NCBI GenBank assembly: GCA_964352905.1
Contig: CAYGTS010000059.1
Location: 1-15,191, forward strand
DNA: 15,191 nt
Direction: 5' to 3'
Origin: CAYGTS01 sp964352905
GTDB lineage: Bacteria > Pseudomonadota > Gammaproteobacteria > JAHCLG01
Part shown: one piece after another, positions 6,491 to 13,179 of the stretch
How the letters are laid out: every line of letters starts with the position of its first letter
Position numbering within the stretch: position 1 is the stretch's first letter
The notes under the pieces: generated by a model
What the model saw: the letters and a program-made list of their open reading frames with translations, nothing else
Databases searched by the model: none
What the model was told of the DNA's origin: nothing
Translations under genes and position numbers: made by a program

Positions 6491-7588
6491 CTAAATTGAT
6501 TCTTGCATCTCTACTTTTTGCTTATTTGGTTTCACGTGAAACAATTTATAATCACCTGAATTAAAGTTTCCGATTAAGTCATTGCGATTAATCCCCGTTA
6601 TAAACGTTTGCGCACCAATTTCGGTAAGTTTAGTTTTCAAGAGGGCCTGTTTTTCGTAATCCAGCTCTGCAGGCAAGTCATCAATCAAGAAGATGCTGTT
6701 TTTATTTAACTGTTGCCGCAATAATAAACCCTGCGCAAGTAATAACGCACAAACAAACACTTTTTGCTGCCCGCGCGATAAGATTTGCGCAGCAGGCAAA
6801 TCATTAACATAAAATTTTACATCAAAACGATGCGGGCCAACCGTGGTATAACCAAGTGCTTTTTCTTTAAGATAATGATGTTCCAAGCTACTAATTAAAT
6901 CACAATCATTGGGCCAGCCTCGCTCGTAAACAGCGCAAATACTCACTTCACCCAGAAATTGCGAGATAATTTCTTCACACAGTGGAATATAATCCTGGAG
7001 ATAAGCTTTCCGCATATTATCTAATTGAGTCGCATAGCTCGCAAACTCTTCATTCCAACTATTAATGAGCGCTTGCGATGACTTATTTTTTAATTCAGCA
7101 TTGCGTTGTTTCAAAATCCGTTGCATTTTTTGCCAATAACCATAAAAAAGAGGTTTCACGTGAAACACTCCCCAGTCAACTAATTGGCGGCGATAAACAG
7201 GGCCGCCTTCAACAAGGTAATGACTAGTATGATTAATAAGTAATACTGGCAATAAACTTGATAACTCACTACTCCGTTGATTTCTTTCATGATTAATTTT
7301 GCATTTAATTTTAGGCTGTTGCGATTGCTTTAAAAGCCCTACTGTATAGTTTTGTTCATTCGCTAAAAGTGAAGCAAAAACGGCAAAAAAGGATTGTTGA
7401 TGGGTAATAGCGGTTTCTAAGTGTGTTGTGCGGAATGATTTGCAGCGGCTTAATAAATAAATCGCTTCAAGAAATGTGGTTTTACCGTAGCCATTATCGC
7501 CAAAGATTAAATTAAATTGTGCATGAAACTGCAAATCAACTTCGATCAAGTTTCTTAAATTTTGAATTTTTATATTTAATAGGCTCAT
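6491..7588 (-). CDS. recF: DNA replication and repair protein RecF
   Basis: SMC/ABC-type ATPase that binds gapped DNA and, with RecO and RecR, loads RecA at stalled forks. The 365 residues include Walker A GDNGYGKTT (30-38), the RecF-typical GPHRFD (251-256), the ABC signature LSRGQQK (270-276) and Walker B with D-loop, IFLIDDLPAELD (299-310). All nucleotide-binding motifs look intact. The ATG lies only 7 nt past the dnaN stop with no good ribosome site, so translation is probably coupled to dnaN. Two parS-like palindromes are embedded in the gene. Both read FHVKP (residues 142-146 and 350-354), where many gammaproteobacterial RecF proteins, from memory, have FHVEP and FHVEH. The gene is followed by a 330-bp gap rather than directly by gyrB. 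Confidence 0.98.
   Translation of the reverse strand: MSLLNIKIQNLRNLIEVDLQFHAQFNLIFGDNGYGKTTFLEAIYLLSRCKSFRTTHLETAITHQQSFFAVFASLLANEQNYTVGLLKQSQQPKIKCKINHERNQRSSELSSLLPVLLINHTSHYLVEGGPVYRRQLVDWGVFHVKPLFYGYWQKMQRILKQRNAELKNKSSQALINSWNEEFASYATQLDNMRKAYLQDYIPLCEEIISQFLGEVSICAVYERGWPNDCDLISSLEHHYLKEKALGYTTVGPHRFDVKFYVNDLPAAQILSRGQQKVFVCALLLAQGLLLRQQLNKNSIFLIDDLPAELDYEKQALLKTKLTEIGAQTFITGINRNDLIGNFNSGDYKLFHVKPNKQKVEMQESI
6528..6543. promoter_or_regulatory. parS-like ParB binding site 1 (inside recF)
   Basis: GGTTTCACGTGAAACA differs from the widely conserved bacterial parS sequence TGTTTCACGTGAAACA only at the first base. The inner 14 bp (6529-6542) form a perfect palindrome. ParB/Spo0J nucleates here in ParABS chromosome segregation systems, and such sites cluster near oriC, as here (about 4 kb away). 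It covers RecF residues 350-353 (FHVK). Confidence 0.88.
7152..7167. promoter_or_regulatory. parS-like ParB binding site 2 (inside recF)
   Basis: The same 16-mer as at 6528-6543, again one mismatch from consensus parS, with a perfect 14-bp palindrome at 7153-7166. The two sites are 624 bp apart centre to centre, in the same reading frame of recF, here covering RecF residues 142-145 (FHVK). Two identical copies so close to oriC argue strongly for a real partition locus. Confidence 0.88.
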
Positions 7589-7595
7589 AATACCG

Positions 7596-8705
7596 CTAAA
7601 GCCGCATGGGCATGATCACATAAACACAATCAACGTCATCGCAGCTTTCTTCTATCACAACACCGTGATCGCCATCGCTAAACGTTAATTGAACAGTTAC
7701 ACTGTTGCTGGCATTCAAAATATCAAGTAGGTAGGTAATATTGAAACCAATATCCAAATCACTGCCTGTATAATCAATACTAATACTATCTTCTGCTTCT
7801 TCTTGTTCTGGATTATGAGCAATCACGTTTAACCGATTCTCACGCAATTGAAAACAAACACCACGAAATTGTTCATTCGTTAGAATAGCCGCGCGAGCTA
7901 ATAATTGCTTAAACATTTCACGATCTAACGTGATAAGTTTATCGCCATGCTTGGGGATAACATTATTATATTCAGGGAATTGGCCTTCTATTAATTTCGA
8001 AACAAAAATAACATCTGGTGTCACCAGTTTTAAATGGCTATCACTGATAGCAAGGGTCACATTTTCATCAGAATCTTCTAACAAGCGCATTAAATCCATA
8101 ACGGCTTTACGTGGCACAATAACATTTGCTTTATTCTGATCAGCAACGGCGGGCAATTTAATATGCGACACAGACATACGATGACCATCCGTTGTTGCTG
8201 CGCTCAATTTGCCCGCAGCAATTTCCAGTAACATGCCATTTAAAAAATAGCGAACATCTTTCTGTGCAATTGAAAAATACGTCTTATCAATAATGCATTT
8301 TAAATATTTTTGAGGTAATGATAGCTCTAACGAAAACGGTTGATCATCAATACTGGGAAATTCATCGATCGGTAACGTCATTAAAGTAAAGCGACTACTA
8401 CCCGAATGAATAATCATACGATCATCTTGTAACATAAAATCAATAACGCTATCTTCGGGTAAGGCTTTGCAAATATCAACAAACTTTTTACCGGGTACGG
8501 TAATTGCGCCATCATTCGCCTCATTTTTAAGATTAACGCTTGCTTTTAATTCAACTTCAAGATCAGTTGCAGTTAGCAATAATAAACCTTGCTTAACTTG
8601 TAATAAGATATTGGCTAATATTGGAAAAGTTTTACGACGTTCAACCACTGAGGCTACCATTTGCAATGGCTTAATAAGTTCGTTACGTTGAATAATAAAT
8701 CTCAT
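7596..8705 (-). CDS. dnaN: DNA polymerase III beta sliding clamp
   Basis: The ring-forming processivity clamp of the replicase, which tethers DNA polymerase III to DNA and binds many partners through their clamp-binding motifs. At 369 residues it is close to E. coli DnaN (366) and consists of three similar domains (about 1-125, 126-250, 251-369). Family landmarks are DVRYFLNGMLLE (150-161), TDGHR (172-176), EGQFPEY (240-246) and the C-terminal MPMRL that lines the peptide-binding pocket. The Shine-Dalgarno AAAGGA overlaps the end of dnaA, whose stop is 12 nt upstream, and recF starts 7 nt downstream, so dnaA-dnaN-recF is a tight operon with likely coupled translation. Confidence 0.99.
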   Translation of the reverse strand: MRFIIQRNELIKPLQMVASVVERRKTFPILANILLQVKQGLLLLTATDLEVELKASVNLKNEANDGAITVPGKKFVDICKALPEDSVIDFMLQDDRMIIHSGSSRFTLMTLPIDEFPSIDDQPFSLELSLPQKYLKCIIDKTYFSIAQKDVRYFLNGMLLEIAAGKLSAATTDGHRMSVSHIKLPAVADQNKANVIVPRKAVMDLMRLLEDSDENVTLAISDSHLKLVTPDVIFVSKLIEGQFPEYNNVIPKHGDKLITLDREMFKQLLARAAILTNEQFRGVCFQLRENRLNVIAHNPEQEEAEDSISIDYTGSDLDIGFNITYLLDILNASNSVTVQLTFSDGDHGVVIEESCDDVDCVYVIMPMRL

Positions 8706-8717
8706 AACACAAATCCT

Positions 8718-10100
8718 TTAAGTCGTTAAAATACGCAATAAATTTTTATAATCTTCCTTAATATCTAAATTATTACTTAATAATTCTTTAATTTTACGGC
8801 ACGCATGTAACACTGTCGTATGATCACGACCACCAAAGGCTTCACCGATTTCAGGTAAACTATGATTTGTTAACTCTTTAGCAATCGCCATTGCAATTTG
8901 CCGCGGTCTTGCAAGCGATCGATTGCGTCGCTTTGACAACAAATCTGAAAGTTTAATTTTATAATATTGTGCAATGGTTTTTTGAATATTTTCAATAGTC
9001 ACTAACTTGTCTTGCAAAGCGATTAAATCTTTTAAAGCTTCCTTAACAAAATCTAAGGTGATTTCTCTACCTGTAAAATGCGCATTCGCAATCACACGTT
9101 TTAACGCACCTTCTAACTCCCTTACATTTGAACGTAAGCGTTTAGCAATAAAAAAGGCAACCTCATAAGGTAATTCAATTTTTGATTGCTCGGCTTTACT
9201 CATCAAAATAGCTACACGTGTTTCAAGTTCAGGCGGCTCAATAGCAACCGTTAACCCCCAGCCAAAACGAGAACGTAATCGCTCTTCCAAACCGCTAATT
9301 TCACGTGGATAACGATCACAGGTTAAAATCATCTGCTGCTGCCCTTCAAGTAACGCATTGAAGGTATGGAAAAATTCTTCTTGTGAACGATCTTTCCCCG
9401 CGAAAAATTGAATATCATCGATTAACAATGCATCAACTGAGCGATAATATTGCTTAAAAGCATTCATGGAGTTGGTTTGTAAAGCGCGCACCATATCAGC
9501 GACAAAACGTTCAGAATGCAAATAAACAACTTTGGCATTATTTTTATTTTTAATAATAAGGTTACCAATAGCATGCATTAAATGGGTTTTACCTAACCCC
9601 ACCCCACCATAAATAAATAACGGATTATAGGCTTTACCCGGATTTTCAGCGACCTGGCTTGAAGCAGCTCGCGCTAATTGATTCGATTTTCCCTCAACAA
9701 AATTATCAAAGGTAAACATTTTGTTAAGATTGTTACGGTGTTGCGGCGCTTTAATACTAGCGTTAATAACTTTTTCAGAGACAGTTTGCACAGATGCTTG
9801 CAACACTTCTGTTACAGTTTTTTTACCTTCATTATTCGATAGGCTACCAATTTGTAAATCAATCTCAATTGCTTGCTCGCCACTAAGCTGATTCAATAAT
9901 TCATGAATGCGCGCAAGATAATGTTGTTGGATCCACTCACAAACAAAACGATTCGGTGCTAACAGCTTTAGGTGATTATTGTTTAACTCGGCTTGTAAAG
10001 GTGATATCCAAGTATTGAAGTGCTGCGCTGAAAATTCCTTTTTCAAACTCTTTAAGCACTCTTGCCATAGTGAAAATTTTTCTACCGAAGAAACATCCAT
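8718..10100 (-). CDS. dnaA: Chromosomal replication initiator protein DnaA
   Basis: AAA+ ATPase that binds DnaA boxes in oriC, melts the adjacent AT-rich region and recruits the helicase. The product is 460 residues from the chosen ATG. Domain I (about 1-85) is the oligomerisation/helicase-contact domain (LWQECLKSLKKEFSAQHFNTW). A short linker follows. Domain III carries Walker A GGVGLGKT (165-172), Walker B LLIDDIQ (225-231) and the arginine-rich RLRSRFGWG (274-282). Domain IV ends with the DNA-binding signature GGRDHTTVLHACRKI (423-437). An in-frame TTG at 10118 would add six residues, but GAGAGG lies about 8 nt before the ATG at 10100 and nothing suitable precedes the TTG. A DnaA box overlaps its probable promoter, the usual arrangement for autoregulation. 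First gene of dnaA-dnaN-recF. Confidence 0.98.
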   Translation of the reverse strand: MDVSSVEKFSLWQECLKSLKKEFSAQHFNTWISPLQAELNNNHLKLLAPNRFVCEWIQQHYLARIHELLNQLSGEQAIEIDLQIGSLSNNEGKKTVTEVLQASVQTVSEKVINASIKAPQHRNNLNKMFTFDNFVEGKSNQLARAASSQVAENPGKAYNPLFIYGGVGLGKTHLMHAIGNLIIKNKNNAKVVYLHSERFVADMVRALQTNSMNAFKQYYRSVDALLIDDIQFFAGKDRSQEEFFHTFNALLEGQQQMILTCDRYPREISGLEERLRSRFGWGLTVAIEPPELETRVAILMSKAEQSKIELPYEVAFFIAKRLRSNVRELEGALKRVIANAHFTGREITLDFVKEALKDLIALQDKLVTIENIQKTIAQYYKIKLSDLLSKRRNRSLARPRQIAMAIAKELTNHSLPEIGEAFGGRDHTTVLHACRKIKELLSNNLDIKEDYKNLLRILTT

Positions 10101-10129
10101 CCCAAAAACCTCTCTCAACAGGGCTGATA

Positions 10130-10158
10130 ATTCTATCCTTGTTTGCTTAAGTTATCCA
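10130..10158 (-). promoter_or_regulatory. Probable dnaA promoter
   Basis: On the minus strand TGGATA (10153-10158, 4 of 6 to TTGACA) is separated by 17 nt from TAGAAT (10130-10135, 5 of 6 to TATAAT). Transcription would begin near 10123, giving a leader of about 23 nt that contains the GAGAGG ribosome site. The -35 element lies entirely within the DnaA box at 10152-10160, so DnaA binding should compete with RNA polymerase. Confidence 0.6.
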
Positions 10159-10160
10159 CA
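10152..10160 (+). promoter_or_regulatory. DnaA box 1 (consensus)
   Basis: TTATCCACA is an exact match to the high-affinity DnaA box. It lies about 52 bp upstream of the dnaA start codon and overlaps the predicted -35 element. Its context AAGTTATCCACAG is the same as that of box 2. Confidence 0.92.
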
Positions 10161-10350
10161 GTTAAAAAACCTTTTTTTTAATTAAATATTAAACGGTTCA
10201 AATTCTCACCAACTTAGAAACACTGTAACTAACGATATAATCACCCCTCTTTTAAAGTGATGGTTAAATTTAAAAGTTAAATTATTAAAAACTGACAATG
10301 TGAGTAACCTAACAACCTGTTAATAAACTATTAACAACCAGAGGAAGAAG

Positions 10351-10458
10351 GTGTTAGTACTTTATCTAAATCGAGAACACGCTAAAACCATTAAAAGCTT
10401 ATTAGCAACTAATACGCAATCTATACCAAGCCTTAAACACAACAAAATTAATAACTAA
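10351..10458 (+). CDS. Possible small ORF inside oriC (35 aa, doubtful)
   Basis: A GTG-started reading frame of 35 codons ending in TAA, preceded by the purine-rich GAGGAAGAAG (10341-10350), which places GAGG 6 nt before the GTG, an ideal ribosome-site geometry. The product would begin VLVLYLNREHAKTIK and has no motif I recognise. No clear promoter is seen just upstream. Short open frames are common by chance in AT-rich DNA and this one sits between the two DnaA boxes, so it may simply be origin spacer. It is listed because the ribosome-site match is unusually good compared with several real genes here. Confidence 0.2.
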   Translation: MLVLYLNREHAKTIKSLLATNTQSIPSLKHNKINN

Positions 10459-10487
10459 CCAATTGAAAAAAAATCCTTTTTGTAAAG

Positions 10488-10496
10488 TTATCCACA
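10488..10496 (+). promoter_or_regulatory. DnaA box 2 (consensus)
   Basis: An exact TTATCCACA in the same orientation as box 1, 336 bp away. It is followed by a short GC-containing stretch (GCGGCAG, 10504-10510) and then the AT-rich segment beginning TAATAATAA, so it is the best candidate for anchoring the DnaA oligomer that opens the duplex. Confidence 0.92.
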
Positions 10497-10510
10497 GATA
10501 ATAGCGGCAG

Positions 10511-10555
10511 TAATAATAACAACTAATATTTAATAATATAAATATATTATAATTA
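10511..10555. other. Candidate DNA unwinding element
   Basis: 42 of 45 bases are A or T. It starts with TAATAATAA and includes the inverted repeat ATAATATA-AA-TATATTAT (10533-10550). It lies 14 bp from DnaA box 2. The TAA/TAG-type triplets after a GC-containing stretch resemble the DnaA-trio arrangement described in other bacterial origins, but the assignment here is inference from position and composition. Confidence 0.65.
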
Positions 10556-10582
10556 GCAACCTCATATTTTTATTAAAGGCAT

Positions 10583-10639
10583 CTACTTACCCTTTTTAGC
10601 CCAAATATGAGCGTTCCCTGCTACGAAGTAAGTAGTTAC
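10583..10639 (-). repeat. Dispersed intergenic repeat, copy 3
   Basis: Read on the minus strand it begins GTAACTACTTAC (10628-10639), continues GTAGCA and then the core (10599-10618, 18 of 20 to GGGAACGTCCATATTTGGGC), followed by TAAAAAGGG. Similarity to copy 2 ends about there. CTACTTAC (10583-10590) and GTAAGTAG (10628-10635) are perfect 8-bp inverted repeats enclosing the core, so this copy alone could form a stem-loop. Its 5' end is 16 bp upstream of the rpmH -35 element. No flanking direct repeat is obvious. Confidence 0.7.
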
Positions 10640-10655
10640 TACTAAAAATTACTGA

Positions 10656-10684
10656 TTGACACGCGCGGTTCAGTCACATAAAAT
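10656..10684 (+). promoter_or_regulatory. rpmH operon promoter (sigma70, GC-rich discriminator)
   Basis: A perfect TTGACA (10656-10661) is followed after exactly 17 nt by TAAAAT (10679-10684, 5 of 6 to TATAAT). The next six bases, CGCGCG (10685-10690), are a GC-rich discriminator of the type found at stringently controlled rRNA and ribosomal-protein promoters. The predicted start point is near 10691, about 40 nt before the rpmH ATG. It should drive rpmH-rnpA-yidD-yidC-mnmE. Confidence 0.88.
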
Positions 10685-10730
10685 CGCGCGTTCAGTATAA
10701 ATTTGTTTAATTATATTTGGCTTAAAAATC

Positions 10731-10865
10731 ATGAAAAGAACTTTTCAACCCAGCAATTTAAAGCGTAAACGTACTCATGGCTTTCGTGCACGTATGGCTA
10801 CTAAAAATGGCCGTAAAGTAATTAACGCTCGTCGTGCCAAAGGTCGTAAGCGTTTAACTGCTTAA
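10731..10865 (+). CDS. rpmH: 50S ribosomal protein L34
   Basis: A 44-residue, strongly basic ribosomal protein of the large subunit. It begins MKRTFQPSNLKRKRTHGFR and ends KGRKRLTA, the full and unmistakable L34 signature and length. It is the first gene after a near-consensus promoter, and rnpA follows 9 nt after its stop, the conserved rpmH-rnpA pairing. The ribosome site before the ATG is poor (an AT-rich leader with TTTGG about 10 nt upstream), which is unusual for such a highly expressed gene. Confidence 0.99.
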   Translation: MKRTFQPSNLKRKRTHGFRARMATKNGRKVINARRAKGRKRLTA

Positions 10866-10874
10866 AGAATCGTA

Positions 10875-11222
10875 TTGAAAGATAAGAAATACTTTAAAAA
10901 CAGTAGGTTATTAACATACCGAGAACATAAACAGGTTTTTGATAACACTTGTAAAAAAGTATTGTCAAAGTATTTTGTTGTTTTATCAAAGAATAATGAA
11001 ATCGAAATATGTCGATTAGGTATCGTTGCTGCGAAAAAGCATTTTAAATTAGCGGTAGATAGAAATCGACTTAAGCGTTTGATTCGTGAAAGTTTCAGGC
11101 ATAATCAAAATGAGTTACCACCACGTGATTTTGTTGTCATAGCGCGCAGTGGCGTTTTATTGGAAACAAATAAAACATTGCGCATAGATTTGGATAAATT
11201 ATGGCTAAAGTTGGGCAAATAA
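10875..11222 (+). CDS. rnpA: Ribonuclease P protein component
   Basis: The protein cofactor of RNase P, which with the M1 RNA (rnpB, not in this window) removes 5' leaders from tRNA precursors. The 115 residues contain the family core LGIVAAKKHFKLA (48-60) followed by the RNR-box VDRNRLKRLIRESFR (61-75), which binds the catalytic RNA. Its position directly after rpmH is diagnostic. The start appears to be TTG at 10875: no in-frame ATG or GTG exists before the conserved N-terminal region, and the upstream rpmH stop is 9 nt away with only AAAG as a ribosome site, suggesting coupled, low-level translation. The 3' end overlaps yidD by 22 nt. Confidence 0.96.
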   Translation: MKDKKYFKNSRLLTYREHKQVFDNTCKKVLSKYFVVLSKNNEIEICRLGIVAAKKHFKLAVDRNRLKRLIRESFRHNQNELPPRDFVVIARSGVLLETNKTLRIDLDKLWLKLGK

Positions 11223-11485
11223 TTAGCTGCGTTTTAGTTGGTATTTTAAAGATTTATCAATATGTTATAAGTCCATTTTTAATTAATCGTTGTCGTTTTT
11301 ATCCTTCCTGCTCAAGTTATGCCATTACAGCAATAACAAGGCACGGTTTGTTTTATGGTAACTATTTAATAATACGTCGTTTACTCCGATGCCATCCTTT
11401 TCATACGGGAGGCGTTGATGAAGTTCCTAGAGCAAAGCGTAGCTGTCATCAACCTTGTGATATCAACAACGATACTTCAAAATAA
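11201..11485 (+). CDS. yidD: Membrane protein insertion efficiency factor YidD
   Basis: A small inner-membrane-associated protein (94 residues) thought to assist YidC-dependent membrane protein insertion. It shows the N-terminal amphipathic/hydrophobic helix (about 6-28), the cysteine motif CRFYPSCSSYA (31-41), GLFYGNYLIIRRLLRCHPF (49-67) and the family ending HTGGVDEVP (68-76). A short hydrophilic tail with two further cysteines follows. The ATG lies inside the rnpA gene (22-nt overlap) and yidC follows 14 nt downstream, the conserved rnpA-yidD-yidC arrangement. Confidence 0.97.
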   Translation: MAKVGQIISCVLVGILKIYQYVISPFLINRCRFYPSCSSYAITAITRHGLFYGNYLIIRRLLRCHPFHTGGVDEVPRAKRSCHQPCDINNDTSK

Positions 11486-11499
11486 AAGGTAACCCTAAA

Positions 11500-13179
11500 A
11501 TGGATTATAAAAAGCTGATTCTCTATGTCGCGTTAGCGATAGTCGCAGTACAACTTTGGACCGCTTGGCAGGCAGACTACACCAAACAACCTCTGCAAAC
11601 ATCACAGCATTCTGCAAGCTCTACGCAACCCAATAATCAATCCCAAGATGCTTATAGCCATGTTCCGCAGTTGCCGCAAGCTAAGCCATTTTCGATGCAA
11701 ACAACCACGAAGCCCGCAAATCGTTTAGTGACAGTTAAAACAGATCTGCTTGATCTTACTATTGATACAGCTGGCGGTAATATTGTGCAAGCAAAGTTGT
11801 TAGATTATCCTGCAAGCCTTAAACAAAAAAATGTTTCTTTTACATTACTTAACGATAATCCGTCACAATACTACGTTGCTGAAAGTGGTTTAAAAACGGA
11901 AGAGGCGGTAAACCAAACACCGGCGGTTTATCAAAGTACGCAAAATAGTTATCAACTTGCTAATGGGCAACAAGTTTTGGTTGTTAATTTAACGAGAGAA
12001 GAAAAAGGCGTTAAATTCACAAAAACATTTACTTTTACCCGAGATAGTTATGTTGTTGATGTAAAATACAATATTAATAATCAGTCGCAGCAAGAATGGC
12101 GCGGCGGAATGTTTACACAATTATCACGTGTTAAAGTTGAACCTAAACATTCTGGTGTATTACACTCTATGACATTCCTGGGGGCTGCCATATCAAGCCC
12201 TGATAAACGCTTTGAAAAATTAAAATTTTCAGAATTAGATAAAGTTCGTATTGATAGGCAGATTACGGGTGGTTGGGCAGCTATGGTGCAACACTATTTC
12301 TTAAGTGCTTGGATACCGTCTGCAACCGCACCTTATCACTATTATTCCAACGTTGATAATAATGTTTATACGATTGGGATGATTAGTAATCCGATTGTCG
12401 TTGCAGCTGGCAGTTCTAAAAATATTAGTGCTCGTTTATATACCGGTCCTGAAATTACCTCACGTTTAAAGCAAGTAGCACCTGGGTTAGATCTTACGGT
12501 TGATTATGGTATTTTTTGGTTTATATCCAGTATTATTTTTTGGTTAATGCAAAAAATATATTCGGTTGTAGGCAACTGGGGATGGTCTATTGTTTTAGTT
12601 ACCGTTTTAATTAAATTAATTTTTTATAAACTTTCAGCAACCAGTTATCGTTCTATGGCAAAAATGCGGCGCTTACAGCCACGGATTGCCACATTAAAAG
12701 AACGTTATGGTTCAGATAAACAAAAATTTAGCCAAGCAATGATGGAGTTGTATAAAAAAGAAAAAGTTAATCCATTAGGGGGTTGCTTACCAATTCTGAT
12801 CCAAATCCCAGTTTTTATCGGTTTATATTGGGTGTTGGTTGAAAGTGTGCAATTAAGGCAAGCGCCTTTTATTTTGTGGATCCATGACTTAAGTGCGAAA
12901 GATCCTTACTATATTTTGCCAATCTTAATGGGGCTTTCTATGTTTTTACAACAAAAATTAAGTCCTACACCACCTGATCCGACGCAAGCGAAAATCATGA
13001 TGCTTATGCCTGTAGTATTTACGGTATTGTTTGCAACTTTTCCAGCAGGTTTAGTCTTGTATTGGTTGGTTAATAATGTTTTATCTGTGCTGCAGCAATG
13101 GTATATCACGCAAAAATTAGAAAAAGAATTTACGAAACCAAAGAAACAACCAACTAAAGCTAAAAATGCCACATCATAA
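11500..13179 (+). CDS. yidC: Membrane protein insertase YidC
   Basis: An inner-membrane insertase/chaperone (Oxa1/Alb3 family) acting alone or with SecYEG. The 559 residues follow the Gram-negative plan: N-terminal membrane anchor (about 5-22), a Gln/Ser/Pro-rich linker, a periplasmic beta-sandwich domain (about 75-325), then the five-helix insertase core from about 335. Core motifs include ATSYRSMAKMRRLQPRI (380-396), EKVNPLGGCLPILIQIP (421-437), LRQAPFILWIHDLSAKDPYYILPI (452-475) and PAGLVLYWLVNN (515-526). The groove Arg366 of E. coli aligns with Lys372, a conservative change that I believe occurs in other Gammaproteobacteria. The basic C-terminal tail is typical. AAAGG overlapping the yidD stop is the likely ribosome site, 10 nt before the ATG. 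The last 14 nt overlap mnmE. Confidence 0.99.
   Translation: MDYKKLILYVALAIVAVQLWTAWQADYTKQPLQTSQHSASSTQPNNQSQDAYSHVPQLPQAKPFSMQTTTKPANRLVTVKTDLLDLTIDTAGGNIVQAKLLDYPASLKQKNVSFTLLNDNPSQYYVAESGLKTEEAVNQTPAVYQSTQNSYQLANGQQVLVVNLTREEKGVKFTKTFTFTRDSYVVDVKYNINNQSQQEWRGGMFTQLSRVKVEPKHSGVLHSMTFLGAAISSPDKRFEKLKFSELDKVRIDRQITGGWAAMVQHYFLSAWIPSATAPYHYYSNVDNNVYTIGMISNPIVVAAGSSKNISARLYTGPEITSRLKQVAPGLDLTVDYGIFWFISSIIFWLMQKIYSVVGNWGWSIVLVTVLIKLIFYKLSATSYRSMAKMRRLQPRIATLKERYGSDKQKFSQAMMELYKKEKVNPLGGCLPILIQIPVFIGLYWVLVESVQLRQAPFILWIHDLSAKDPYYILPILMGLSMFLQQKLSPTPPDPTQAKIMMLMPVVFTVLFATFPAGLVLYWLVNNVLSVLQQWYITQKLEKEFTKPKKQPTKAKNATS

Larger units (their letters stand above)
10101..10730. other. Chromosomal replication origin region (oriC)
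   Basis: The 630-bp AT-rich gap between dnaA and rpmH is the standard oriC position in many bacteria. It holds the dnaA leader and promoter, two perfect DnaA boxes on the plus strand (10152-10160, 10488-10496), an extremely AT-rich segment (10511-10555), a dispersed repeat copy (10583-10639) and the rpmH promoter. Weaker 7-of-9 DnaA-box matches occur at 10299-10307 (minus), 10366-10374 and 10433-10441. Genes on both sides are transcribed away from it, so both blocks are co-directional with replication. I found no clear IHF or SeqA-type GATC cluster. Confidence 0.85.

Noticed and set aside
10101..10118. Longer dnaA start at TTG 10118 (six extra residues)
   Set aside because: No ribosome site precedes it, whereas GAGAGG lies about 8 nt before the ATG at 10100 and the conserved domain I begins after that ATG.
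12601..12640. Loss of the YidC groove arginine (Lys372 for E. coli Arg366)
   Set aside because: A conservative substitution in an otherwise intact core, and I believe it occurs in other Gammaproteobacteria; not evidence of altered function.
12909..13172. 87-codon minus-strand frame inside yidC
   Set aside because: Shadow of the conserved C-terminal YidC coding sequence.
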